Shown: positions 36,107-44,241, counted from the first letter of the stretch. The stretch is 44,626 nucleotides of DNA from Mycobacterium sp. 1164985.4 (GCF_001668575.1 NZ_LZMD01000052.1:1-44626), one strand, 5' to 3'. Notes: generated from the letters alone by a model not told the origin. Translations and numbers: made by a program.

Positions 36107-36757
36107 TCAGGCCCGGTTGCCGGGTCCGGTGAGCCCGCTCAGGCAGAAGTCGTAGATGTCGTCGGCGCCGACCGGCACGCCGCTGAGCTCCGCACCTAGC
36201 ACCTGCAGCCGGATCGCCCCCAGTGACGACTGCATGATCAGCGCGGCCCGTGCGTCAATGTCGATGTCGGAGCGGAACACCCCTTCGGCGATGCCGCGGT
36301 TGATGATGTCCTTGATCAGCTCGTAGACCGGTGAAAGCACCCGCGCGTACTCACGTGGCAGAGTCTCGGCGAGGCGGTCGTTGTAGTTGGTCAGACCGCG
36401 GTTCACCTTGTCCTGGGTGGTTGTCTCCGGCGGGGTGCAGATGCGGTCGATCAGGACGCGCAGGGCCGTGGGGGCGGGCAGGTCAGCGGTGTCCTCGCGC
36501 CACCGGCGTGTCGACTCGGACATGATCTTGTCGACCAGCGCCAGCAGCAGTTCGTCCTTGGTCGAGAAGTGCTGATAGAAGGACCGCAGCGACGTCTTCG
36601 ACCGCTCGACGACCTCGAGCACGGTGAAGTCGGTGCGCCCGGTCTCGCCCAGGATGGCCAGTGCCGACTTCATAAAGCGCTTGGGCCGGGGATCGGCGTC
36701 GGCCGACTCGGCCGTGCGTGTGGCGCCCGCGGCCGCGCGTCCGCTCGGCTTGGCCAT
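36107..36757 (-). CDS. TetR family transcriptional regulator
   Basis: Encodes 216 residues from ATG 36757; a GTG nine bases upstream is possible. The N-terminal helix-turn-helix is typical: FMKSALAILGETGRTDFTVLEVVERSKTSLRSFYQHFSTKDELLLALVDKI, including the FYQHFSTKDEL recognition-helix signature. The C-terminal ligand domain has ARAALIMQSSLGAIRLQVLG. Paired operators in front of its own gene/tesB and in front of the downstream amidohydrolase suggest it represses itself and the flanking catabolic genes, with an acyl-CoA or similar inducer. Gene order tetR, amidohydrolase, fadE, fadE is on the same strand. Confidence 0.93.
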   Translation of the reverse strand: MAKPSGRAAAGATRTAESADADPRPKRFMKSALAILGETGRTDFTVLEVVERSKTSLRSFYQHFSTKDELLLALVDKIMSESTRRWREDTADLPAPTALRVLIDRICTPPETTTQDKVNRGLTNYNDRLAETLPREYARVLSPVYELIKDIINRGIAEGVFRSDIDIDARAALIMQSSLGAIRLQVLGAELSGVPVGADDIYDFCLSGLTGPGNRA

Positions 36758-36785
36758 GGTCGCCACCTTCCGGCTCGGGATTGAC

Positions 36786-36802
36786 TGGTAACGACGTTAC
36801 CG
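36786..36802. promoter_or_regulatory. TetR operator O2, between tetR and the thioesterase gene
   Basis: TGGTAACGACGTTACCG contains the 7+1+7 palindrome GGTAACG-A-CGTTACC. Compared with O1 it gives a shared pattern GGTAAYGNCRTTACC. It overlaps the -35 region of the thioesterase promoter and lies 29 bases before the tetR start, so it could control both. Confidence 0.85.
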
Positions 36803-36826
36803 CTTTTGCAGAAGCTCGGTTACTGT
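36797..36826 (+). promoter_or_regulatory. Promoter of the thioesterase gene
   Basis: TTACCG (36797-36802) and TACTGT (36821-36826) with an 18-base spacer precede ATG 36835 by eight bases. There is no ribosome binding site. The -35 overlaps operator O2, consistent with repression. Confidence 0.55.
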
Positions 36827-36834
36827 TCCTTGTC

Positions 36835-37719
36835 ATGACGACTGACTCAGCGCAACAGCAGTGGACCGTCGACACCATGCTCGACCTGTTCGACGTCCGG
36901 CCGGACGGGGAGAACCGGTTCATCGCCGAGACGGGGCCCGCCGGAGAGGACGACCGACAGGTGGTCGAGGGAACACAGGTGCTCGCCCAGGCCATCGTGG
37001 CGGTGGCCAAGCGGTTCGAGGGCAAGTCGGTGCGTTCGGTGCACGCGGTGTTCTCGCGGGCCGTCATGGTCGCTGCCGGTCCGGTCGAGTTGGAGATCGA
37101 CGTCGTCAACGAAGGCCGTTCCACCGCAACGGCTGTCGTCGCGGCCAAGCAGAACGGTAAGCGCTGCATCACGGTCACCGTGCTGACCGACGTGCCAACG
37201 GAAGACGTCATCCGCCATGCGGTTCCGCGGCCCGAGGTGAAGTCACCGGCGGAGGCCAACGACGCCGGGATGGCCATGCCGGGCAGGGAGATCCGGCTCG
37301 TCGACGTGGTCGACGTCAACAGCCCCGACGAGGTGGGGCCGCCAGAACTGTATGCCTGGGTGCACTACGACAAGACCCCCGATCGCGACGAGTTGTCCAA
37401 GGCACTGGTCGCCTACCTCACCGGGCACCTTGGCATTTCGACGACGATGCGCGCCCACGAAGGCATCGGCACCGCGCAGTCGCACGTCACCGTGTCGACC
37501 GCGCCGATGACGGTCTCGGTCAGCTTTCACGAGCCGTTCGAATGGGACGGGTGGCTGCTGTACGGACATGAGAGCACCCAGGTCGGTGCGGGGATGTCCT
37601 ATGTGCGGGGCACGGTGCACACCGAAGCCGGTGAGCTGATCGCGTCGTTCACTCAGGACGCGTTGATCCGCCCGCTGCGCACCACCGATGCGGCGATCAA
37701 GCAGCAGTCCCGCCTGTAG
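36835..37719 (+). CDS. Acyl-CoA thioesterase II (TesB-like, double hotdog)
   Basis: Encodes 294 residues from ATG 36835. Two hotdog repeats are visible. The first spans about residues 10-125 with GTQVLAQAIVAVAKRFEGKSVRSVHAVFSRAV; the second about 155-290 with ELYAWVHYDKTP, ALVAYLTGHLGISTTMRAHEG, SVSFHEPFEWDGWLLYGHESTQVGAGMSYVRGTVHTEAGELIASFTQDALIR. The closing SFTQ-LIR, with the Gln of the Asp-Thr-Gln catalytic set, is the TesB signature. It hydrolyses acyl-CoA to free acid and CoA. It diverges from tetR, sharing operator O2, and probably serves the same catabolic pathway as the FadE pair. Confidence 0.88.
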   Translation: MTTDSAQQQWTVDTMLDLFDVRPDGENRFIAETGPAGEDDRQVVEGTQVLAQAIVAVAKRFEGKSVRSVHAVFSRAVMVAAGPVELEIDVVNEGRSTATAVVAAKQNGKRCITVTVLTDVPTEDVIRHAVPRPEVKSPAEANDAGMAMPGREIRLVDVVDVNSPDEVGPPELYAWVHYDKTPDRDELSKALVAYLTGHLGISTTMRAHEGIGTAQSHVTVSTAPMTVSVSFHEPFEWDGWLLYGHESTQVGAGMSYVRGTVHTEAGELIASFTQDALIRPLRTTDAAIKQQSRL

Positions 37720-37743
37720 TTCTGCGCAGAAAACCACCGCGAC

Positions 37744-37793
37744 CAGACGCAAAACCTGCTCGTTCTGCCGCGAAAAAGGCAGTTTCGCGTCTG
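37744..37793. repeat. Imperfect inverted repeat between convergent genes
   Basis: CAGACGCAAAAC-CTGC (37744-37759) pairs with GGCAGTTTCGCGTCTG (37778-37793) with a few mismatches, leaving a loop of about 18 bases. It lies between the 3' ends of the thioesterase and SDR genes, so it may act as a bidirectional terminator. Confidence 0.65.
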
Positions 37794-37803
37794 CTCAACG
37801 GGA

Positions 37804-38628
37804 TCAAATCTTGAGATAGCCCTTGTCGGCGGGGATTTGGGCCGCCGTCAGCAGAGACGACGCGTCGCTGGCCAACCACACCACGATGTCGGAGACCAGA
37901 TCGGGGTCCGCCAACGACTCCGTCGACAGCGCGCCGGGTGAGAAACTGTGGATGTAGTTCTGATGGTCGGCGAAGATCTGCCACATCGACGTGTCGTTGC
38001 CCATCGGGGTGTCGGTGCCGTACGGATGCACCGAGTTGACCCGGATGCCGAACTCGCCGAGTTCGACCGCGAGCGAGTTGGTCAACCCTACGACGCCGAA
38101 CTTGCTGGCGCAGTAGTGACCGCAGCCGGGGACGGCCTTGACACCTGCGGCCGAGCTGATGGTGATGATCGACCCGCCGTTGCCCGCCTCGATCATCGGT
38201 GGGACCACGGCCTTGATCGTGTTCCACACGCCGGTCAAGTTGACGTCGAGCACCTCTTGCCACTGCTGGGCCGAAATCTCCCATAGCCGGCCCCAATTCA
38301 TCACACCGGCGTTGGCGACGACGATGTCGAGGCGGCCGAACTGTTCGATCGCGTCGGCGACCACCCGTTGCTGTGCGGTGAGATCGCGGACGTCGACGCG
38401 GTCGGCGACGATCTTACGGCCCTCACCTTCGACGAGGCTCACTGTCTCGGCCAGGTCCTCGGGCAGCGCCGGCGGGTAACCGTTGTGCTCGGCGACCGGT
38501 CCGCATGCGTCGATCGCGACGATGTCGGCGCCGGCACGCGCCAATCGCACGCAGTGCTGGCGGCCCTGGCCGCGGGCGGCGCCGGTCACGTACGCCACTT
38601 TCCCGGCGAGCGGGGTGTCGGAATTCAT
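37804..38628 (-). CDS. Mycofactocin-type SDR family oxidoreductase
   Basis: Encodes 274 residues from ATG 38628, with AGGAGAACTG upstream. Features of the mycofactocin-dependent SDR group: GKVAYVTGAARGQGRQHCVRLARAGADIVAIDAC, an insert of about 20 residues containing YPPALPEDLAETVSLV that shields the cofactor, RLDIVVANAGVMNWG, DVNLTGVWNTIKAVVPPMIEAG, the active-site GHYCASKFGVVGLTNSLAVELG and RVNSVHPYGTDTPM. Such enzymes hold NAD tightly and exchange electrons with mycofactocin while oxidising alcohols. The mycofactocin biosynthesis genes are not in the window. Co-directional with the NmrA-like gene 12 bases upstream. Confidence 0.88.
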   Translation of the reverse strand: MNSDTPLAGKVAYVTGAARGQGRQHCVRLARAGADIVAIDACGPVAEHNGYPPALPEDLAETVSLVEGEGRKIVADRVDVRDLTAQQRVVADAIEQFGRLDIVVANAGVMNWGRLWEISAQQWQEVLDVNLTGVWNTIKAVVPPMIEAGNGGSIITISSAAGVKAVPGCGHYCASKFGVVGLTNSLAVELGEFGIRVNSVHPYGTDTPMGNDTSMWQIFADHQNYIHSFSPGALSTESLADPDLVSDIVVWLASDASSLLTAAQIPADKGYLKI

Positions 38629-38640
38629 CAGTTCTCCTGA

Positions 38641-39387
38641 TCAGTTGGCGCCGGCGGCGAGCCAGTCGTCGAACGTCGTCGGGGCGATGCGGGCATTCTC
38701 GCCCGGCAGCAACACATTTCCGGCCATCGACAGTCCGAACATCCCCGACCAGGTCGGGACCAGCTTCAGTTGCTGCCCCCTGACCGCAAGTGTCCGGCGT
38801 GCCATGTCGACCAGATCCTGGGTCTCGGGTCCGGCGACATCCACGTGGCGGCCCTGCGGCTGGCCGACGGCGACCTCGGCGAGCACCTGCGCGATGTCGT
38901 CGGGTGCGATCGGCTGCACGAGCAGAGGTGCGATGGGCGACACCCCGTCCTGTTCGAACCAGCCGGCGACCATGGCCGCGAAATCGTGAAACTGCGTGGC
39001 GGGCACGACCGTCCACGGCACTGGTCCCTCGGCGACGAGGCGCTCCTGTTCCCGCTTGCCCGAGTAGTGCGGATTGCCCTCGATGTCGTGGATGCCGACG
39101 ATCGACAACAGGACGTGGTGGCCGACACCCGCGCGCTGCTCGGCGGCCAGCAGGTTGCGCGTGGTGGTGCCGAAGTACTCGATGGTGCGGTCCCGGTCTA
39201 TCGGCGGTGCGCTGACCGTGTCGACGACCGCCTGCACCCCGGCGAGCGCGGCGTCCAGTCCTTCACCGGACATCAGGTCGACACCGAGTGCGCGACTGAT
39301 GCGGACGACCTCGTGGCCGTCGCGTTCGAGCGCGGCGGCGGTGCGAGCGCCGATGTTTCCCGTTGCTCCAGCTATTGCGACGCGCAT
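38641..39387 (-). CDS. NAD(P)-binding NmrA-like atypical SDR
   Basis: Encodes 248 residues from ATG 39387 with GAAGGAG upstream. The N-terminal nucleotide-binding motif is AIAGATGNIGARTAAALERDGHEV, followed by VLLSIVGI with the Y-K pair (HYSGKREQE) and PWTVVPATQFHDFAA. These are marks of atypical SDRs related to NmrA/quinone oxidoreductase-like proteins that act as redox sensors, isomerases or reductases. The specific role is unknown. It lies 12 bases ahead of the mycofactocin-type SDR and is probably co-transcribed. Confidence 0.82.
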   Translation of the reverse strand: MRVAIAGATGNIGARTAAALERDGHEVVRISRALGVDLMSGEGLDAALAGVQAVVDTVSAPPIDRDRTIEYFGTTTRNLLAAEQRAGVGHHVLLSIVGIHDIEGNPHYSGKREQERLVAEGPVPWTVVPATQFHDFAAMVAGWFEQDGVSPIAPLLVQPIAPDDIAQVLAEVAVGQPQGRHVDVAGPETQDLVDMARRTLAVRGQQLKLVPTWSGMFGLSMAGNVLLPGENARIAPTTFDDWLAAGAN

Positions 39388-39456
39388 GGGTGTCTCCTTC
39401 GGCCACGGGTGACGGTACTCGCCGGGCGATTCGGATGGGGTCGGTTGGGTTTCGCG

Positions 39457-40131
39457 TCAGGTCAACGCGGCCGCGACCTCCCGAAGCCGGGCGCCGGCAC
39501 CGGAGACGATCGGCTCGCCGTGTCCGAAACACGCCGTATCCACGTCGAGGGCGGCGAGCCGGCGGAACGACGCCACCGTGCGGGCGCGGTCCTGGTTGAA
39601 GGTGCCGAGCTTGAGCGTTCCGACATTGGCGATGGTGTCCCCGGTGAGCAGGACGCCGTGTTGCGGAAGGTGGATCGCGATGCTGCCCTCGGTGTGCCCG
39701 GGTATCGCCAGCACCTCCGCGCCGCCGCCGAAGTCGAGGATGTCGCCGTCGCGCAGTTCCCGCTCGACGGGGACGGGGTCGGCCGCATCGGGCAATCCCG
39801 CGGCGACGCGCTCGTGGATCGGCACTTCCCAGTCCTCGAAAACCGGTGGCGGCAGCGGCGCACCGTCGCGGATGGCGGCGGCGTCACCGGCGCCGGCCAC
39901 GACGGGAGCCCCGGTCGTGCTGTGCAGTTCGACCGCCGAGCCGATGTGGTCGACGTGCCCGTGCGTCAACACGATCCAGTCGATTCCGCGTGCCGCCTCT
40001 GCGATCGCGGCGCCGGACCCCGGCGCCCCGGTGTCGATCAGCGTGACCGAATCACCGTCACGCCACGCGTACACCTGCCATCCGCCGACGACGAGCATGG
40101 TCAGGTTCGGCGTGACGGCCACAGACTCCAT
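39457..40131 (-). CDS. MBL-fold metallo-hydrolase
   Basis: Encodes 224 residues from ATG 40131. Metal ligands: LTHGHVDHIGS near residue 57, histidine in IPGHTEGSIAIHL, aspartate in LLTGDTIANVG and histidine in FGHGEPIV. The protein begins directly with the beta strands of the domain (MLVVGGWQVYAWRDGDSVTLIDTGAPGS), so it is a minimal family member. Substrate unknown. A TAGCGT -10 box six bases before the ATG and the absence of a ribosome binding site suggest a leaderless gene. The downstream NmrA/SDR genes start after 69 bases and may belong to the same unit. Confidence 0.87.
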   Translation of the reverse strand: MESVAVTPNLTMLVVGGWQVYAWRDGDSVTLIDTGAPGSGAAIAEAARGIDWIVLTHGHVDHIGSAVELHSTTGAPVVAGAGDAAAIRDGAPLPPPVFEDWEVPIHERVAAGLPDAADPVPVERELRDGDILDFGGGAEVLAIPGHTEGSIAIHLPQHGVLLTGDTIANVGTLKLGTFNQDRARTVASFRRLAALDVDTACFGHGEPIVSGAGARLREVAAALT

Positions 40132-40137
40132 GCGTCC

Positions 40138-40143
40138 ACGCTA
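40138..40143 (-). promoter_or_regulatory. Candidate -10 box for the MBL hydrolase gene
   Basis: On the minus strand TAGCGT is followed by six bases and the ATG at 40131, the spacing expected for a leaderless transcript. Confidence 0.5.
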
Positions 40144-40171
40144 GGACGAATGCGCAGTCGGCGAAAGAGGC

Positions 40172-41824
40172 TCAGCCGGAGGCGAAATCGTGCGTCAACG
40201 CCGACCGGAGCACGTCGAGCGGCAACCCGCCGAGGTCCAGCGCGCGGTCGTGGAACTCCTTCAGGGGTGTCCCGCGGCCCACCACGTCGTCGCGCAACTG
40301 TTGCCAGATCCGCTGTCCGATCGCATACGACGGCGCCTGGCCCGGCCAGCCCAGGTAGCGGTCGAGTTCGAACTGCAGATGCTCCTCATTCATCGCGCTG
40401 TGCGATACGAGGAAGTGCCACGCCTTGTCGGCGTCCCACACCTCGCCGTCGGGGGCGGTCATCCCGCAGTGCACGCCGATGTCGATGACCACGCGAGCGG
40501 CCCGAAAGCGTTGTGCGTCGAGCATTCCGATGCGGTTGCCGGGGTCGTCGAGCCACCCGAGCTCGGCCATCAACCGTTCGGCGTACAGCGCCCAGCCCTC
40601 GCCGTGACCAGAGACGAAGCAGCCCAGCCGCCGCCACCGGTTGAGCTGGTCGGCACGCACCACCGCGCGACCGATTTGCAGGTGGTGGCCCGGCACACCC
40701 TCGTGGAAGACGGTGGTCGTCTCCTGCCAGCTGTGGAAGGTGTCGACACCGTGGGGGACCGACCACCACATCCGGCCCGGCCGGCTGAAGTCCTCTGACG
40801 GTCCGGTGTAGTAGATGCCGCCGGTGTGGGTCGGCGCGATTCGGCACTCGAGCCTGCGCAGGGGTTCGGCGATGTCGAAGTGCGTGTCGGCGAGCGCATC
40901 CACCGCCCGGTCGGAGAGGTCCTGCATCCATGCCTGCAGCGCGTCGACGCCGTGGACGAGGTAGCGCTCCTCGGTGTCGAGGCGCCTCAGCGCGTCGGCG
41001 ATCGAGGTGCCGGGATACAACTGCTGGGCAAGCTGTTCCTGTTCGGCGACAATGCTTTTCAGCAGTTCCAGGCCCCACTGGTACGTCTCGTCGAAATCGA
41101 CTTCGGCCCCCAGGAACGACCGCGACCACAACCGGTAGACGTCGCGGCCCACGGCGTCCTCGGCGCGCGCATACGGGGCGATGTCGTCGCCGAGGACCCT
41201 GCCGAGTTCCCGGTAGGCGTTGGCGGCGTTGGCCGCGTGCTGCTGCAGATCGTCGTGCAGCGCAGCGTTATCCGGAACCGCGTTCGCGACCATGTCGACC
41301 AGCAGGTGCTGAATGCTCGCGGCCTGGTCGATCCCGCGCACCACCTGGCGCACCGCGGGCGGATGTCCGTCGGCCACCGCGGCGCGCAGCGCGTCGGCAT
41401 AGCCGGCGACACGGTCGGGCACCCGCGCGAGCCGGCGCGCGATCACGGCCCAGTCGTCGTCGGTGTCGGTCGGCATCAGGTCGAACACATCGCGCATCGA
41501 CTGCAGGGGGGAGGCGATGACGTTGAGTTCACCGACGTCGAGCCTGGCGTCGTTGAGATCGACCACGATGCCGAGGCGATCGCGCATCGCGGCGACGGTC
41601 ACCTCGTCGACCGCGTCGGCGGGGGTCACCTCGGACAGTTCGCGCAACGTGCGTCGTGCGGCGTCGGCGCGCGCGGCGACGCCATCGGGGGAGTAGTCGG
41701 TGATCTCCTCGTCGTGACCCGCGATGCCCATATCCGTTGCAGCGCAGGGGTCGAGCTCGGCGAGGGTGTCCAGATATCGTTCGGCGACGGCGTCGACCGC
41801 CGTGGGTGTCCTACCCGAGGTCAT
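40172..41824 (-). CDS. DUF885 family protein (putative metallopeptidase-like)
   Basis: Encodes 550 residues from ATG 41824; GTG starts at 41842 or 41857 are alternatives, and the first has GAAGG close by. It is mainly alpha-helical. The key motif FHEGVPGHHLQ (HExxxGHH) is near residue 385 and is followed by ESGW-like GHGEGWALYAERLM, together the DUF885 signature. This fold resembles zinc carboxypeptidases of the M32/M2 type, so peptide hydrolysis is likely but not proven. No signal peptide is seen, so it is probably cytoplasmic. The start overlaps the 3' end of the zinc metallopeptidase gene by 14 bases. Confidence 0.85.
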   Translation of the reverse strand: MTSGRTPTAVDAVAERYLDTLAELDPCAATDMGIAGHDEEITDYSPDGVAARADAARRTLRELSEVTPADAVDEVTVAAMRDRLGIVVDLNDARLDVGELNVIASPLQSMRDVFDLMPTDTDDDWAVIARRLARVPDRVAGYADALRAAVADGHPPAVRQVVRGIDQAASIQHLLVDMVANAVPDNAALHDDLQQHAANAANAYRELGRVLGDDIAPYARAEDAVGRDVYRLWSRSFLGAEVDFDETYQWGLELLKSIVAEQEQLAQQLYPGTSIADALRRLDTEERYLVHGVDALQAWMQDLSDRAVDALADTHFDIAEPLRRLECRIAPTHTGGIYYTGPSEDFSRPGRMWWSVPHGVDTFHSWQETTTVFHEGVPGHHLQIGRAVVRADQLNRWRRLGCFVSGHGEGWALYAERLMAELGWLDDPGNRIGMLDAQRFRAARVVIDIGVHCGMTAPDGEVWDADKAWHFLVSHSAMNEEHLQFELDRYLGWPGQAPSYAIGQRIWQQLRDDVVGRGTPLKEFHDRALDLGGLPLDVLRSALTHDFASG

Positions 41825-42704
41825 TCGTCGAGAACGTGTCACATGCCTTCGGATCACCGGTGCGGTAGCCCTCGGTGAACCACTTCTGCCGCTGCGCCGC
41901 GGACCCGTGCGTCCACGCCTCGGGGTTCACCCGGCCGGTGGCCTGCTGCTGGATGCGGTCGTCGCCCACCGAGGCCGCGGCCGACAGCGCGTCGGCGATG
42001 TCCTTGTCCGTCAACGGCTCCAGGAACGTGACGTCGGTGCCCTCCTGCTTGGTGATGGCGGCATAGTGCGCCCAGACGCCTGCGTAGCAGTCGGCCTGCA
42101 GTTCGGTGCGGACTCCACCGCCGGTGGGTCCCGCCGCACCGGGGCCCTGCGAGTTCCGCAGTGCGCCGGTGAGGTTCTGCACGTGGTGGCCGAACTCGTG
42201 AGCGACGACGTACTCCTGCGCCAACGGCCCTCCGCTGGAACCGAATTGGTCGCGCAGGACGTTGAAGAAGTCGACGTCGAAATACGCGGTCTGGTCCACC
42301 GGGCAGTAGAACGGCCCCACGTCGCTGGTGGCCGGGCCACACCGGGTGTCGACACTTCCGGTGAAGAGTCGGACACGCGGACGTGTGTAGTCAGGCAGTA
42401 GTTGGGGCCAGATGCCGTCGAGCGAGTTGCCGGTCGCGACCACCCGGCACTCGGGGATTGTGTTGGCATCCGCGCCGGTCTTGCACTGGTCGAGGTCGAA
42501 GCCCGGCGACTCGACACCCTGGCTGTCGTACTGGCCCTGTTGGGGCACCACCGAGCTGGGGTCGACGCCGAGGAACAACGCCACTACGAGGACGAGCAGG
42601 CCGCCGACGCCGCCGCCGAGCGCGATGCCCCGGCCGGGGCCGCCTCCGCCACCGCTGGACGAGGTCGTGCTGGTGTCGATCCGCATACCTTCGTTGAAGG
42701 TCAT
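41811..42704 (-). CDS. Neutral zinc metallopeptidase (YpfJ type), membrane-anchored
   Basis: Encodes 297 residues. A glycine-rich start (SSSGGGGGPGRGIALGGGVGG) leads to one membrane helix (about residues 28-46), and the remainder is extracytoplasmic. The zinc motif HEFGHHVQNLTG is near residue 168, with the downstream ligand region RTELQADCYAGVWAHYA; TAYFDVDFFNVLRDQFG before the motif and VNPEAWTHGSAAQRQKWFTEGY at the end also match the family. Position and build resemble M. tuberculosis Rv2575. It probably cleaves envelope peptides or proteins; natural substrates are unknown. Its promoter appears to overlap that of the divergent esterase gene. Confidence 0.92.
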   Translation of the reverse strand: MTFNEGMRIDTSTTSSSGGGGGPGRGIALGGGVGGLLVLVVALFLGVDPSSVVPQQGQYDSQGVESPGFDLDQCKTGADANTIPECRVVATGNSLDGIWPQLLPDYTRPRVRLFTGSVDTRCGPATSDVGPFYCPVDQTAYFDVDFFNVLRDQFGSSGGPLAQEYVVAHEFGHHVQNLTGALRNSQGPGAAGPTGGGVRTELQADCYAGVWAHYAAITKQEGTDVTFLEPLTDKDIADALSAAASVGDDRIQQQATGRVNPEAWTHGSAAQRQKWFTEGYRTGDPKACDTFSTNDLG

Positions 42705-42719
42705 GGCGTTCAGCTTTGC

Positions 42720-42729
42720 ACACTACGAT
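42720..42729. promoter_or_regulatory. Overlapping divergent -10 boxes
   Basis: Within ACACTACGAT the plus strand holds TACGAT (42724-42729), six bases before the esterase GTG. The minus strand holds TAGTGT (42720-42725), 15 bases before the metallopeptidase ATG. The two boxes share two bases, so polymerase could not occupy both at once. Confidence 0.5.
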
Positions 42730-42735
42730 TCGCCC

Positions 42736-44241
42736 GTGGCCACCGTTGTCGGACATTCGGTCGTCGTCCACACCAGCCTCGGTGATCTGCGCGGCACGAC
42801 CGAGGGCGGCGTCGGGGTGTGGCGCGGTGTGCCCTACGCCGAGCAACCGGTGGGGGAACGGCGGTTCCGCGCTCCTGAGCCCAAGCGCCCGTGGACGGGC
42901 CTGCGTGACGCGGTCGAGCACGGGCCGCTGCCGCCGCAGGGCAAGTCGTTCGTGGGCGGCGGGCGCGACGACCCCAAGGTCCGCGACGAGGCCTGCCTGA
43001 CGTTGACGGTGTGGTCGCCCGACACCAGCGCGTCGCTGCCGGTGATGGTCTGGATCCCCGGCGGCGCGTTCGTCTTCGGTGCGGGTCAATTCCAGCTATA
43101 CAACGGCTCGCGGCTGGCGGCCAACGGCGACGTGGTCGTCGTCAACATCACGTATCGCATCGGGGTCTTCGGCGGTTTCGACCTCGGCGACCTCGGCGAC
43201 GGGTTCGACGACAACCTGGCTCTGCGCGACCAGATCGCGGCGCTGCGGTGGATCCGCGACCACATTGCGGCGTTCGGAGGCGACCCGTCGCGGGTGACGG
43301 TGTTCGGCGAGTCTGCGGGCGGCACGTCGGTACTCGCACTGCTCGCCAGTCCCGCCGCCGAGGGTCTGTTCAGCCGTGCGATCGCGCAGAGCCCGGCGCT
43401 GCCGTTGATCGCCGACAGGGAGACCAGGGCCCAGCGAGCCCACGAATTCGTGCGCCGGCTCGGCGTGCCGGTCTCCGAGGTCAAGGGGCTACCGCAGCGT
43501 GTACTGCGCCGCGCGGCGGGAAGGCTGCAGGTCGAAAGCGCCGCCACCACCCCGACGTTGGCCTACGGGCTGACTCACGGCGTCGACCTTCTCCCGCGTC
43601 ATCCGCTGGAGGCCGCGCGCACCGGGGCGATGCGGCGGGTGCCGCTGATCATCGGAACCAACAGCCACGAAGCGTCGATGTTCGCGTGGGGCAAACCCCC
43701 GATGCTGCCCACCACCGCGGCGGCCGTGGACGCCTACTTCACCCGCATCGCGCCCGACGCCAAACAGCGCGTGCTGGCCGCCTATCCCCGCTACCCGCGC
43801 CGAAGCGCCCTGCTCGCGTTCGCCTCGGACGTGATGTTCGGCGGACCCACGTGGGCGTTCGCCGACGCCTACAGCGGTAAGGCCCCGACCCACATGTACC
43901 GCTTCGACCATTTCGGTTTCAGCCTGCGCATGCTCGGTCTGGGCGCCACGCACGGCAGCGAGATCGTCCACGTTCAGCACAGCTACGCCTCGTACCTCGG
44001 GCGCAAGATTCATCCGCTGGGGCGGCGGCTGCAGCCGGCCGTCGGTCGGCGCATGCAACGGGCGTGGCTCGACTTCGCGGCCCAGGGGTGGGACAGCGGT
44101 GAGATCCACTGGTCCAACGGACACGACTGGCCGGTTTACGACGCCGAACGACGTTGCACCCGCATCATCCTGTCCGCGCGCGACGCCGTCGTCTCCGATC
44201 CCGACGCCGCCCGACGGGAGGCCTGGTCGGGCCTGTACTAG
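42736..44241 (+). CDS. Type-B carboxylesterase/lipase
   Basis: Encodes 501 residues from a GTG at 42736, chosen because a TACGAT box lies six bases upstream; the next option, ATG 42703, overlaps the divergent gene start. Family marks: GVPYAEQPVGERRF, the oxyanion-hole segment VMVWIPGGAFVFGAG, the nucleophile serine in VFGESAGG near residue 198, the acidic residue in GTNSHEASMF, and the histidine region ATHGSEIVHV. No signal peptide is visible, so it is probably cytoplasmic. It hydrolyses carboxylic esters; substrate not evident. Its stop overlaps the stop of the convergent SRPBCC gene. Confidence 0.9.
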   Translation: MATVVGHSVVVHTSLGDLRGTTEGGVGVWRGVPYAEQPVGERRFRAPEPKRPWTGLRDAVEHGPLPPQGKSFVGGGRDDPKVRDEACLTLTVWSPDTSASLPVMVWIPGGAFVFGAGQFQLYNGSRLAANGDVVVVNITYRIGVFGGFDLGDLGDGFDDNLALRDQIAALRWIRDHIAAFGGDPSRVTVFGESAGGTSVLALLASPAAEGLFSRAIAQSPALPLIADRETRAQRAHEFVRRLGVPVSEVKGLPQRVLRRAAGRLQVESAATTPTLAYGLTHGVDLLPRHPLEAARTGAMRRVPLIIGTNSHEASMFAWGKPPMLPTTAAAVDAYFTRIAPDAKQRVLAAYPRYPRRSALLAFASDVMFGGPTWAFADAYSGKAPTHMYRFDHFGFSLRMLGLGATHGSEIVHVQHSYASYLGRKIHPLGRRLQPAVGRRMQRAWLDFAAQGWDSGEIHWSNGHDWPVYDAERRCTRIILSARDAVVSDPDAARREAWSGLY

